A stretch of 41,583 nt of DNA from Phycisphaerales bacterium (lineage in GTDB: Bacteria > Planctomycetota > Phycisphaerae > Phycisphaerales > SM1A02). The translations under genes and the position numbers were made by a program. This document shows positions 1-7,800 of the stretch, one piece after another. The stretch's first letter is position 1. Each line of letters starts with the position of its first letter. Below the pieces are notes generated by a model, which was given only the letters and a program-made list of their open reading frames with translations, ran no database searches and was not told where the DNA came from. The stretch spans positions 1-41,583 of the forward strand of contig SIAP01000017.1 in assembly GCA_009691725.1 (NCBI GenBank), in the 5' to 3' direction.

Positions 1-531
1 GCACTTCGCCCACGCGTCGGCACTCAGCGGCGAGACTTCGCTCGGCTTCATCACGACCGTGTTGCCTGCGATCAATGCGGGAATGACCGACTGCGATGGC
101 ATGAGAATTGGAAAGTTCCAAGGCGTGATGACTGCCGCAACTCCCAGCGGATCAAAGACGAGTCGCGTCGAAGTCTTTTCATCTTCGAGCAGTTCGTCGC
201 GCAGCGCAGCGACGATCTCGTCGATCTCTTCCGAGAGTCCATCACTCGCGTAGTTCGCTTCGCCGACGGCCTCGTGCACGGGTTTGCCCATCTCTGCGCA
301 GGCGAGTGCGCCCATCGCGGCTGCGCCACTCTTGAGCCCCGCAATTGCGCCCTTGATTTTCGCCGCGCGGTCGTTGAGTGGGAGTGCCGCCCAGGCAGGC
401 TGCGCCGCGCGCGCACGCGCAACGATCCCGTCGATTTCGCCCAGCGGAGTTGAGTCGACCATACCGACGACTGCACCAGTGGCTGGATTGCGAATCGTCA
501 TCGAGGCGAGTGGTGCTGTGGAAGTTGTCAT
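1..531 (-). CDS. Aldehyde dehydrogenase family protein, N-terminal part (cut by window edge)
   Basis: NAD(P)-dependent oxidation of an aldehyde to an acid is the family role; the substrate cannot be told. The frame runs open to base 1, giving 177 N-terminal residues. It shows the NPATG opening usual in succinate-semialdehyde and betaine-aldehyde type enzymes. It then shows the cofactor-binding stretch ITPWNFP and the [11 protein letters not shown] segment, whose Lys normally binds the cofactor. The catalytic Cys/Glu half lies outside the window. The ATG at 531 is chosen; an ATG at 501 is the alternative. No Shine-Dalgarno is visible, but a TAGAGT hexamer sits 10 nt upstream. It follows two dehydratases and an ACP on the same strand with a 73-nt gap, so it may be co-transcribed or have its own promoter. 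Confidence 0.9.
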   Translation of the reverse strand, partial: MTTSTAPLASMTIRNPATGAVVGMVDSTPLGEIDGIVARARAAQPAWAALPLNDRAAKIKGAIAGLKSGAAAMGALACAEMGKPVHEAVGEANYASDGLSEEIDEIVAALRDELLEDEKTSTRLVFDPLGVAAVITPWNFPILMPSQSVIPALIAGNTVVMKPSEVSPLSADAWAKC

Positions 532-604
532 GCGAGGACCCACTCTACGGGCAGATTGTGCTGTCTACACAGGTGCTTCTGCCCGTAACCGGGGGGTCGT
601 CTCG

Positions 605-1111
605 TCAAGCCTTGGGCAACAACCCGCCAAGAATCGCTCGGAAGTTTTCGCCGAAGACAAAGTTGTGCTCGGGCAAATCCAAGCCCGCTCGATTCTGATC
701 GACATGACTGAAAATGATCTCGGTGCGACCGATGTCGATCCATCCCCCGCCTCTGTGGTCAAACCTGCTGATCGTGCCCATTGTCGATGCACCCATGTCA
801 TCCATGCGATCAATCGTCGCGTCATATCGAATTGACTGCCCTGGAAAGACATCGCTCTCGAACACCGCCTCGGTGACCTTTGCCAAAATCACCTTCTCCT
901 TGAACTGTCTCACGCTGCCCACAAGAATGCCCGCCGTTTGCGCCATTCCTTCGAGCATCAAACTCGCGGGCATCATCGGCTGCGCAGGACCATCCGCCCC
1001 TTCGGCGAAGTGCTGATGCAAGTGATCTTCAGCGAGCGAGACATTCTTGATCGCGACAAGCCGCGTGTTGGGCTCGTGCAGCAAGATCGCGTCAATCCAA
1101 AGCCATCGCAT
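605..1111 (-). CDS. FabZ/FabA-like 3-hydroxyacyl-ACP dehydratase (hotdog fold), divergent copy
   Basis: 168 residues. Hotdog-fold dehydratases of this kind remove water from 3-hydroxyacyl chains on ACP. The catalytic pair can be placed at His34 (QHF) and Glu54 (LMLEGMAQ). The His-to-Glu distance is 20 residues instead of the 14 of typical FabZ, because of an insertion around residues 36-46 (EGADGPAQ). The usual MPG is MPA here. It lies 17 nt downstream of an ACP gene and is third in an operon with another dehydratase. The unusual loop at the active site suggests a substrate differing from the bulk fatty-acid cycle; that is inference. Family assignment is solid, exact function is not. Confidence 0.85.
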   Translation of the reverse strand: MRWLWIDAILLHEPNTRLVAIKNVSLAEDHLHQHFAEGADGPAQPMMPASLMLEGMAQTAGILVGSVRQFKEKVILAKVTEAVFESDVFPGQSIRYDATIDRMDDMGASTMGTISRFDHRGGGWIDIGRTEIIFSHVDQNRAGLDLPEHNFVFGENFRAILGGLLPKA

Positions 1112-1128
1112 AGATCACCGCTCTTGCG

Positions 1129-1521
1129 TCACGCCACCGAACTTGCGGCCAACTTCCCCTGCACAAAGTTGACGAGGCTGGTCACGGTGAAGACCTCAGA
1201 GACCTTGTCGAGTTTGGGATCTGCGGCAAATGCGCTGAAATCGACATGCGGCATCTTCTCTTTCAAGAGCGCCAAGCCCGCAGCATTCACTACGCCGTCC
1301 TGCACATACTTTGGGTCATTGATGTTGTCTGGGAAAAGTTCTCCCTGGCCGATCTTGAATCCAAAGGCCTTCTCGATGCGGAAAACGATGTCGAGAAAGT
1401 CGATCGACTCTGCGTGCAGGTCGGTGGTGAGACGCGCCGTCGGCGTGATCTCGTCCTCATCCACGCCCAGCGCATCAACGAGAACTCCCTGAACCTTCTT
1501 GAAAATCTCTTCTTGACTCAT
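1129..1521 (-). CDS. Acyl carrier protein, long variant
   Basis: 130 residues. The phosphopantetheine site is Ser39 in the stretch LHAESIDFLD, a variant of the usual DSL motif, followed by helix II (VFRIEKAFGFKI). The length is well above the ~78 residues of housekeeping AcpP. The extra sequence lies at about 60-105 (FPDNINDPKYVQDG and onward), between helix II and a C-terminal helix ending near VNFVQGKL. Such longer ACPs usually serve specialised lipid or polyketide-type routes. The start at ATG 1521 is chosen because AGGAGG lies at 1534-1539, though with a fairly long 12-nt spacing; the frame stays open upstream without recognisable homology. It is sandwiched between two dehydratases, which are its probable partners. 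Confidence 0.88.
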   Translation of the reverse strand: MSQEEIFKKVQGVLVDALGVDEDEITPTARLTTDLHAESIDFLDIVFRIEKAFGFKIGQGELFPDNINDPKYVQDGVVNAAGLALLKEKMPHVDFSAFAADPKLDKVSEVFTVTSLVNFVQGKLAASSVA

Positions 1522-1540
1522 AGACAACGAGAACCTCCTG

Positions 1541-1978
1541 TCACAATTGAAGCATCCGTACCGGGCGCATAGTAAAGCGTCCACTGATTGCTGTCTCACC
1601 GGTGGCGGCTGAGGGCGACGACGAACTCCGTACAACCGTTGCACTGCCTCGGAAGACAACGCTTCCGTCTTCTGTTTCCTTGTCGATGGTCACTTCGCTG
1701 CGCAGAGCCTCGCCTGGCTTCACGAACATCCCATACTTCAGCGCCCGAACGCCCCCAAGAACCATCCGCCGTGGCACACCTCCCGCGCGCGCGCGGTCGC
1801 GGGCCTCCAGTACGAGGCGCGCCGACTGCACCAACGCCTCCAACATGAACACCCCAGGCAACACATGAAAGCCCGGAAAGTGGTCTTGCAGGTATTCCTC
1901 GGCCAAACTCACATTCTTGAGCGTGACGGCCCGGTCTGGGCCACATTCGATGACTTGGTCGACGAGACGAAAATGCAT
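1541..1978 (-). CDS. FabZ-like 3-hydroxyacyl-ACP dehydratase (hotdog fold), canonical active site
   Basis: 145 residues. The signature HFPGFHVLPGVFMLEAL places catalytic His33 and Glu47 at the usual 14-residue distance. It probably dehydrates 3-hydroxyacyl groups carried by the ACP encoded 19 nt downstream. It leads the operon dehydratase-ACP-dehydratase(-ALDH). The ATG at 1978 (MHFRLVDQV) is preferred over an upstream TTG at 2026, because family members begin close to this strand and because TACCCT lies 8 nt upstream. The C-terminal tail is rich in Ser (about 115-130) and is probably flexible. It diverges from ftsK with about 70 bp between the start codons. Confidence 0.88.
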   Translation of the reverse strand: MHFRLVDQVIECGPDRAVTLKNVSLAEEYLQDHFPGFHVLPGVFMLEALVQSARLVLEARDRARAGGVPRRMVLGGVRALKYGMFVKPGEALRSEVTIDKETEDGSVVFRGSATVVRSSSSPSAATGETAISGRFTMRPVRMLQL

Positions 1979-1986
1979 GAAACTCA

Positions 1987-1992
1987 AGGGTA
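1987..1992 (-). promoter_or_regulatory. Candidate -10 element of the dehydratase-ACP operon
   Basis: TACCCT on the minus strand ends 8 nt before the ATG at 1978. AGGACA lies 17 bp further upstream and keeps four consensus -35 bases, so this is the best-supported of the short-leader promoter candidates. It lies in the ftsK divergent gap. Confidence 0.4.
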
Positions 1993-2049
1993 ATTGATTC
2001 AGCGCAGTCTGTCCTGCCGATGACAAACCCTATGGCAAGGAAGTCGCCC

Positions 2050-4650
2050 ATGGCTATCGCACGCCCGAGCAGTGGCTCGGGTGTTCTCCCCCCCGCCTCC
2101 GTCACAAACAAGATTCTGTGGCTCGCGAGCGCCGCGCTCTGGGTGTACCTCGCAACATCGCTGTTGAGTTTCTCGAGCACCGATTGGCCGAGTCACACCG
2201 TCGCGGTGCAGCAATATCCACCGGACAACCTGGGAGGACGGGTGGGCGCAGTGCTTGCCTACGCACTCTACGAGGGACTTGGACTGGGCATTTGGGTGAT
2301 CGTGCTCTGCGGCGGGTACGCGCTTGGCGTGATCGCATCGGGGCGAATGATTCCTCATCCAATCGTGCGTTTGATCGGCGCGGTGATTGCGATGCTTGCG
2401 GTCTCGACGCTGCACGCACTCTGGTTTCCGCATTGGGGATCACTCGCTGGCGCAGAGGCCGGACTTGTGCCGGGTTGGATGGCTGATCAAGTGTGGATAC
2501 GCTTTGGACCCATTGGGTCAAGCATCATTGTGCTCTGCGGTTGTCTGATTGGTTTCACCGTTGCTGTTGATGAAGTCGTGATGGCTCTCCCGGGTGCGCT
2601 TGTGAAGGCAGTTCGCGCACTCGATCCGGTTTGGGATTTTGATTATCGAGGATGCTTCGATCGCACAGTTCATTTCTTCACAGGTCGAAGTTCGAATCGA
2701 TTGCAGCCCGCAGTTGCGGCTGGTGCGATGTCAGATGGGGCGGATGTTGAGGACGAAAAGGGAATTGTGGAGAGCGCGCTCGAGCGTCGCCGTCGTCTGG
2801 TGCGAGAATCGCGTCAGGCGGCGGCGGCGGCGAGTCGAGGCGCCATCTTGGAAGCCGACGAGGATGAGGCTGGTGAGGCATACGCGTCCGAATCGCGCGC
2901 GGATGACGAGTCAGAATCCTCTGAAAACGCCGAGGAAACAGAGGATTCAACGCCAGCAGCGCCACCTGCTTTGACCGCGGCGCAATTGCGTGAACGCATC
3001 GCACGAATGCCGGTGCGCATGGCGGGAGTGAACAAGATTGTCGCTCGTGATGAGGACATTCCACGCGAAGTGGATTACACCGGCTACCGCTTTCCAACAC
3101 TCGATATGTTGGAAGACCCAGAAGAGAACTTCACTCTGCGCATGGAGTCCTTTGTGCGCGACCAGGCTGGTGTGCTGACCGAAGCGCTGCGAACCTATCA
3201 ACTCGATGGAGAAGTGGTCGGCATTGAAAGTGGACCCGTGGTCACGCTCTACTGCGTCGAGCTGGCGCCGGGAACGCGCGTCGCACGGCTCGAGACAATT
3301 GCCAAGGACATCGCGCGCACCCTCGGCGCACCCAACATCCGCATCATCGCCAACATGGCTGGCAGGACCGCTGTTGGAATCGAAGTGCCCAACCGTCAGA
3401 AGGAAAAGGTTCGGATGAAAGAGCTCATGTCCAGCGGACATGCAGAGGGGATGCGTCTGCCGATGTTTCTGGGAAAGGACAGTTCGGGCGAGCCGCTCGT
3501 GCTCGACCTCACCAAGATGCCGCACGTGCTGATCGCTGGAACAACGGGTTCTGGAAAGTCCGTCTGCATGAACAGCATCATCATGAGTTGGATCTACACC
3601 AAGCGACCAGATGAGTTGAAGTTGGTGCTCGTCGATCCAAAGATGGTGGAAATGAGTCAGTTCGCCAACATCCCCCATCTGATGGCACCCGTTGTGACGG
3701 ACATGAATCAGGCGGCTGGCATCCTGGAGTGGACCGTTGGCAAGATGGAGGAGCGATACGAACTCTTCCGCTCGACCGAAGTGCGTGATATTGCTGGATA
3801 CAACGCGCTGGGCGAGGAAGAACTCTTCGCTCGGCTCAAGCCAGAAGATGACACTGCTCGAGCGCGAATCCCAAAGAAACTGCCCTACATGGTCTTCGTG
3901 ATCGACGAGTTGGCCGATCTGATACTGACCAATAAGGAGGTCGAGACTCATATCGTCCGGATTGCGCAGAAGGCTCGCGCCGTCGGAATTCACTTGGTCC
4001 TCGCAACGCAGCGACCGCAGGCAAATGTCGTCACTGGACTCATCAAGGCAAACATGCCCTGTCGCATTGGCTTCAAAGTCGCCAGCGGAATGGACAGTCG
4101 AATTGTGCTCGACCAGAAGGGCGCGGAATTGCTCCTCGGCCAAGGCGACATGATGGTGCTGACTCCCTCTGGAAGCGGCGAACTTCGTCGCTGCCAGGGA
4201 ACCCTTGTCACGGATTCTGAGACCCGCAGAGTTGTCACATTCCTGAAGGATGTCGCAGCGCCGAGTTTTGAGCGAAGTCTGCTTGCTGTAAAGACTTCTG
4301 CGATCGGCAACGCCGTCGAGGGTGCGGAGATCGACCCCAACGAGAGGGACCCGATGTTCGACAAGGCGGTGGACATCCTGATCGAAACTGGCCGCGGATC
4401 GGTCAGTCTGTTGCAGCGGCGGCTCGCCATTGGATACGGTCGAGCCTCGCGACTCGTCGACCAAATGTCGGTGGCGGGAATTCTCTCAGACCACAAGGGA
4501 TCGGTTGCGCGAGAGGTGTTGATCACCGGCGATGACTGGGCGCGCATGAAGGCGATCGAGGCGGGCGGCGACGCGTCAGACGAACAGACAGGCGAACTCC
4601 TCGGCGAACGCTTAGGCGAACTGACTGTGGAGTCTGTCGACGACGAGTGA
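2050..4650 (+). CDS. ftsK: DNA translocase FtsK/SpoIIIE
   Basis: 866 residues. It is a membrane-anchored ATPase that pumps chromosomal DNA through the closing septum and activates XerCD recombination at dif. About four membrane segments lie at 22-41, 66-95, 105-123 and 148-176. An Ala/Glu/Ser-rich acidic linker spans about 225-310. The motor follows, with Walker A GTTGSGKS at 497-504 and Walker B VFVIDELADL near 615-624. A C-terminal winged-helix gamma domain at about 768-828 (RGSVSLLQRRLAIGYGRAS) would read KOPS-like polarity sequences. The start at 2050 is chosen for AAGGA at 2037-2041 with 8-nt spacing; in-frame ATGs at 2020 and 2032 lack one. All key motor residues are present, and the length is normal for a short-linker FtsK. 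Confidence 0.96.
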   Translation: MAIARPSSGSGVLPPASVTNKILWLASAALWVYLATSLLSFSSTDWPSHTVAVQQYPPDNLGGRVGAVLAYALYEGLGLGIWVIVLCGGYALGVIASGRMIPHPIVRLIGAVIAMLAVSTLHALWFPHWGSLAGAEAGLVPGWMADQVWIRFGPIGSSIIVLCGCLIGFTVAVDEVVMALPGALVKAVRALDPVWDFDYRGCFDRTVHFFTGRSSNRLQPAVAAGAMSDGADVEDEKGIVESALERRRRLVRESRQAAAAASRGAILEADEDEAGEAYASESRADDESESSENAEETEDSTPAAPPALTAAQLRERIARMPVRMAGVNKIVARDEDIPREVDYTGYRFPTLDMLEDPEENFTLRMESFVRDQAGVLTEALRTYQLDGEVVGIESGPVVTLYCVELAPGTRVARLETIAKDIARTLGAPNIRIIANMAGRTAVGIEVPNRQKEKVRMKELMSSGHAEGMRLPMFLGKDSSGEPLVLDLTKMPHVLIAGTTGSGKSVCMNSIIMSWIYTKRPDELKLVLVDPKMVEMSQFANIPHLMAPVVTDMNQAAGILEWTVGKMEERYELFRSTEVRDIAGYNALGEEELFARLKPEDDTARARIPKKLPYMVFVIDELADLILTNKEVETHIVRIAQKARAVGIHLVLATQRPQANVVTGLIKANMPCRIGFKVASGMDSRIVLDQKGAELLLGQGDMMVLTPSGSGELRRCQGTLVTDSETRRVVTFLKDVAAPSFERSLLAVKTSAIGNAVEGAEIDPNERDPMFDKAVDILIETGRGSVSLLQRRLAIGYGRASRLVDQMSVAGILSDHKGSVAREVLITGDDWARMKAIEAGGDASDEQTGELLGERLGELTVESVDDE

Positions 4651-4682
4651 CCGAGTGGGCAAGCTGTCGGTTCACGATTCCC

Positions 4683-4698
4683 CATTTCAAGCGAAATG
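4683..4698 (+). terminator. Possible terminator of ftsK
   Basis: Perfect 6-bp inverted repeat CATTTC / GAAATG around an AAGC loop, 32 nt after the ftsK stop, followed by the T-rich stretch ATCTTGATTTTT. The stem is AT-rich and therefore weak. The next gene's candidate promoter begins inside the T-rich part. Confidence 0.4.
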
Positions 4699-4701
4699 AT
4701 C

Positions 4702-4731
4702 TTGATTTTTCTTGGCAATCGAGTGTAATGC
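4702..4731 (+). promoter_or_regulatory. Candidate sigma70-type promoter for the giant coiled-coil gene
   Basis: TTGATT at 4702-4707 and TAATGC at 4726-4731 are separated by 18 bp, close to the housekeeping consensus. The site lies about 113 bp upstream of the start at 4845. It is based on pattern alone. Confidence 0.4.
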
Positions 4732-4844
4732 TCGAGTCATAATTTGGTCTCGGCGCTGCTTGGTGTGAGTGGCTCGAATCGGACTTCCCGCACTCACGGA
4801 TCGTGGAGAATCGCCAAGCGCGCTCGCCAAGGAAGGTTGCCAAG

Positions 4845-7800
4845 ATGCCGTCTATCGCCCCCACTGTTCGAACTTCCACATACGACCTGCGTCGAGCGGA
4901 TGGATCGATGATCCTCGAACTGACGCCAACTGCGATTCGGCAGCTTTCGGCCACCAGTCAACTCTTTTCAGACGACATGGTGCGTCGCAGTGGCGAGGAG
5001 AAGTGGCGCGCTGCGTCGACGCTCAGTGGGCTGGCGGTCTGCACCAGACCAGTCATTGAACTCCCAGTGATTGCTTCAGTCGTGTTGGAACCTGCGATTG
5101 CTGAACCTGATCCGAGGATCGCGATTGCAGAGGCTCGAGTGATTGATCTGGAGCGTGCGCTCGATGCTGCTGCTCAAGAAGCGCAGGGTGCGCATGAAGA
5201 AGTCACGGCTGCGCACGCGGCCACTGCGCAAGAACTCGGAGCGTCGAGAATGCAACTTGCGCAGTCGCAGTTTGATCTTGCGCAGGCGAAGTCACAACTG
5301 GAGCAGGCGACGACGGAGCACGCTCAGGCGCACAATCAACTGCAGAGCGCGGTCGCCCAGTCGGAACAGCGCGCTGCCGAATCCTTGCAGGAATCACAGC
5401 GCACTGCCCAGATTTCTGCCCAGATTTCTGCCCAGAATTCTGCCCAGAATTCTGCCCAGAATTCTGCCCAGATGATGGCCCAGCTGACTGCCGAGATGGA
5501 GGGCAGGATTGCGACATTGACGCACGCACAGGATGAGTTGCAGTCCACGAACGAATCGCTTCAAACTCAATTGACTGATGGACCCACGGTTCGTGCGCTC
5601 GAAACTCTCGTGCGCGATCACGCCGCAGCGCAGCGGGCGTGCACCGATGCCATCCACCAACGCGATCAACTTGCTGCTTCGCTGACGCATTCAGAAGATG
5701 CGCTGCGGGTTGCTGATGAGTTCCGACGCGCGCTCGAAAAGACGAACGCACACCTCCATGCGAGTGCATCGGAACACACCGCCGAGTTGTCCGTCGCGCG
5801 CGCAAGCCTTGTTGAGCTTCAAGCGACCTGTTCGGCCCTCGAGCGCCGGACGACGAGTGCAGAGTCTGCGGTCGCAGAGTCCCGGCGTGAGCAACAAGAA
5901 GTCAACGCAGGTTCTGCGCTGATCGCACAGCAGCGCGACGCAGCAGTCAAGTCGCTCGAGGAAACCACCATCGCGCGCAATCAAGCGATCTCAGCGCATT
6001 CTGGAGCCATCCAAGAACGCGACACGGCGCGGGCGCTCGCCGATGCCATTCAAACAGAACTTGCGCGATCCCGTCGTGAGTTCGACGGGACGCTGCGTGA
6101 TTACAACGCTGCGGCAGCAGCACTTTCGCAGGCGTCTGCGCAACTCGAATCGATCACGGGAGAACTGGCACAATCACAATCCAGCGCAGGCGAGATGGTC
6201 GCACAGAACGAAGCGCTGCGCCTTGAACTCAGCGGCGCGGTCACCCGCCTCGCCATCGCCGACTCCGCAGCAGATGAGGCGAGAAAACTGCAAGCCGATG
6301 CAAACGTCTGGATTGCTCGAACCACGGAGCAACGCGATATCGCCGTCGCAGAGCGCGACGGCGCACTTGCCGAACGCGATTCGACGCGACTGGCGGTCGG
6401 TGCGACTCAGACGGATCTCGTCCGCATGCGCCGCGATTTCGATGCGCTGCAAGGCAACTACGACTCGATCGGCACAGCGCTGACTGAGCAAACCGCCCGA
6501 GCCGCGGGACTGGAAATCGCAGTCTCGCACGGTCGCACACAGAATGAACAACTCGCGCACGAGTGCGCCGATCGCGAGGCCGAAGTCGAGGCGTTGCTCG
6601 CCAACAGCACGACGCTCAATCAATGCATCAGTGACCACCTGAAGGAGCTGGATGCGATACGAGTCCGTGAGTCGGCCGTCGAAGCCAACCTCGCAGAGGC
6701 CCAGAATGACCGCGATTCCGCACGGTCTGAGTCCGCATCGTTGCAGAGCGACATCGCGGCGGCGCGCGAATCATTTGCGATCCAGTCGCAGCGACTCGCA
6801 ACGCTCGAACGAGAAATCGCCGAGGAGCGCAGCAGAATCGTCGCCCGAGATGAACTGATATTCCGCGATTCACTACGCTCGGAGGAACGCGATTCGGATA
6901 ATCGAAGGCTCAGCGCGAACCTCGCAGCACTCCGCGCCGATCACGACACGCAGCAGCGACGTGCGGAGGATGCGCTGAGCCAGATTGCGGCCGTGCAGCG
7001 TGATGTGGAGGAGAGTCGTGCAGTGGTCGCATCCCAACAAGCCGAGAGTGCCGCCGCACAAGTCGCCTTGGACAAACTGACCTTTCTCGAGGAGTCTGCG
7101 CGTGCATCACTGGTTGCCGCAAGTCGAGAGCGCGATGAACTCGCCAGTGCGCTCGCCACGACACAAGCTGCCGTTGCGTCGCGTGAACAACAAGTTTCTG
7201 CTGAACGCGGGCTTCGCGAGCAGGCTGAGGGAAGTTCTCGGCAGCTGCTCACGAGTTACGAAAAGCTCTCGCAAGACACTGGTCGCCGAATCACCGACCT
7301 TGAAGTCAAACTCACCGAGACCAACCACGACATGCAGGCCGTGCGAATTCGTGAGGAGCAAGCGCTGGCATCGCTCGCCGAAGCGCTTGCCCAAGCGAAG
7401 AGTGTTGCACAGCGCCTTGCAAGCGTCGAAGAGCAACGAGCTTCGATCACACGCGACCGAGACTCGCACGCCAAGCGCGCCGCCGCCGAGGCGTCTGCCA
7501 GAGCGGCCGCCGAGGACAAGATTGCTGCGGCAAACGAACGCGCCGCCAAGGCGGAACGCGATGCGCGATCGATGCATGAGCGATCCATTCAGGCCGCCAT
7601 GATCGCATTCGCAGGAACCAAGCAGCGCCTCGATGGTGACTACGCAAAGTCCTGCGAGGAACTTGGTGCGCTTGAGCAACTCGTCGCGGAGTCCAGCCAA
7701 AAGTTGATCGCATCGGGCGGCACCATCCCCGGAGTTCCACTGCTGCCCCGTGAGGCTGTGGCGCAGGTTGCAGCGAAAGCAGCCGCAGATGCGAAGGTGG

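Noticed and set aside
1979-2026. TTG start at 2026 for the first dehydratase
   Set aside because: It would overlap the possible ftsK starts, has no ribosome-binding site, and family members begin near MHFRLVDQV at 1978.
2685-2705. tRNA T-arm-like GTTCGAATC
   Set aside because: It lies inside the ftsK linker coding region and no acceptor, D or anticodon arms can be folded around it.
2947-4464. Long open frame antisense to ftsK (about 505 codons)
   Set aside because: It mirrors the ftsK reading frame in a GC-rich gene, has no recognisable motif and no ribosome-binding site.
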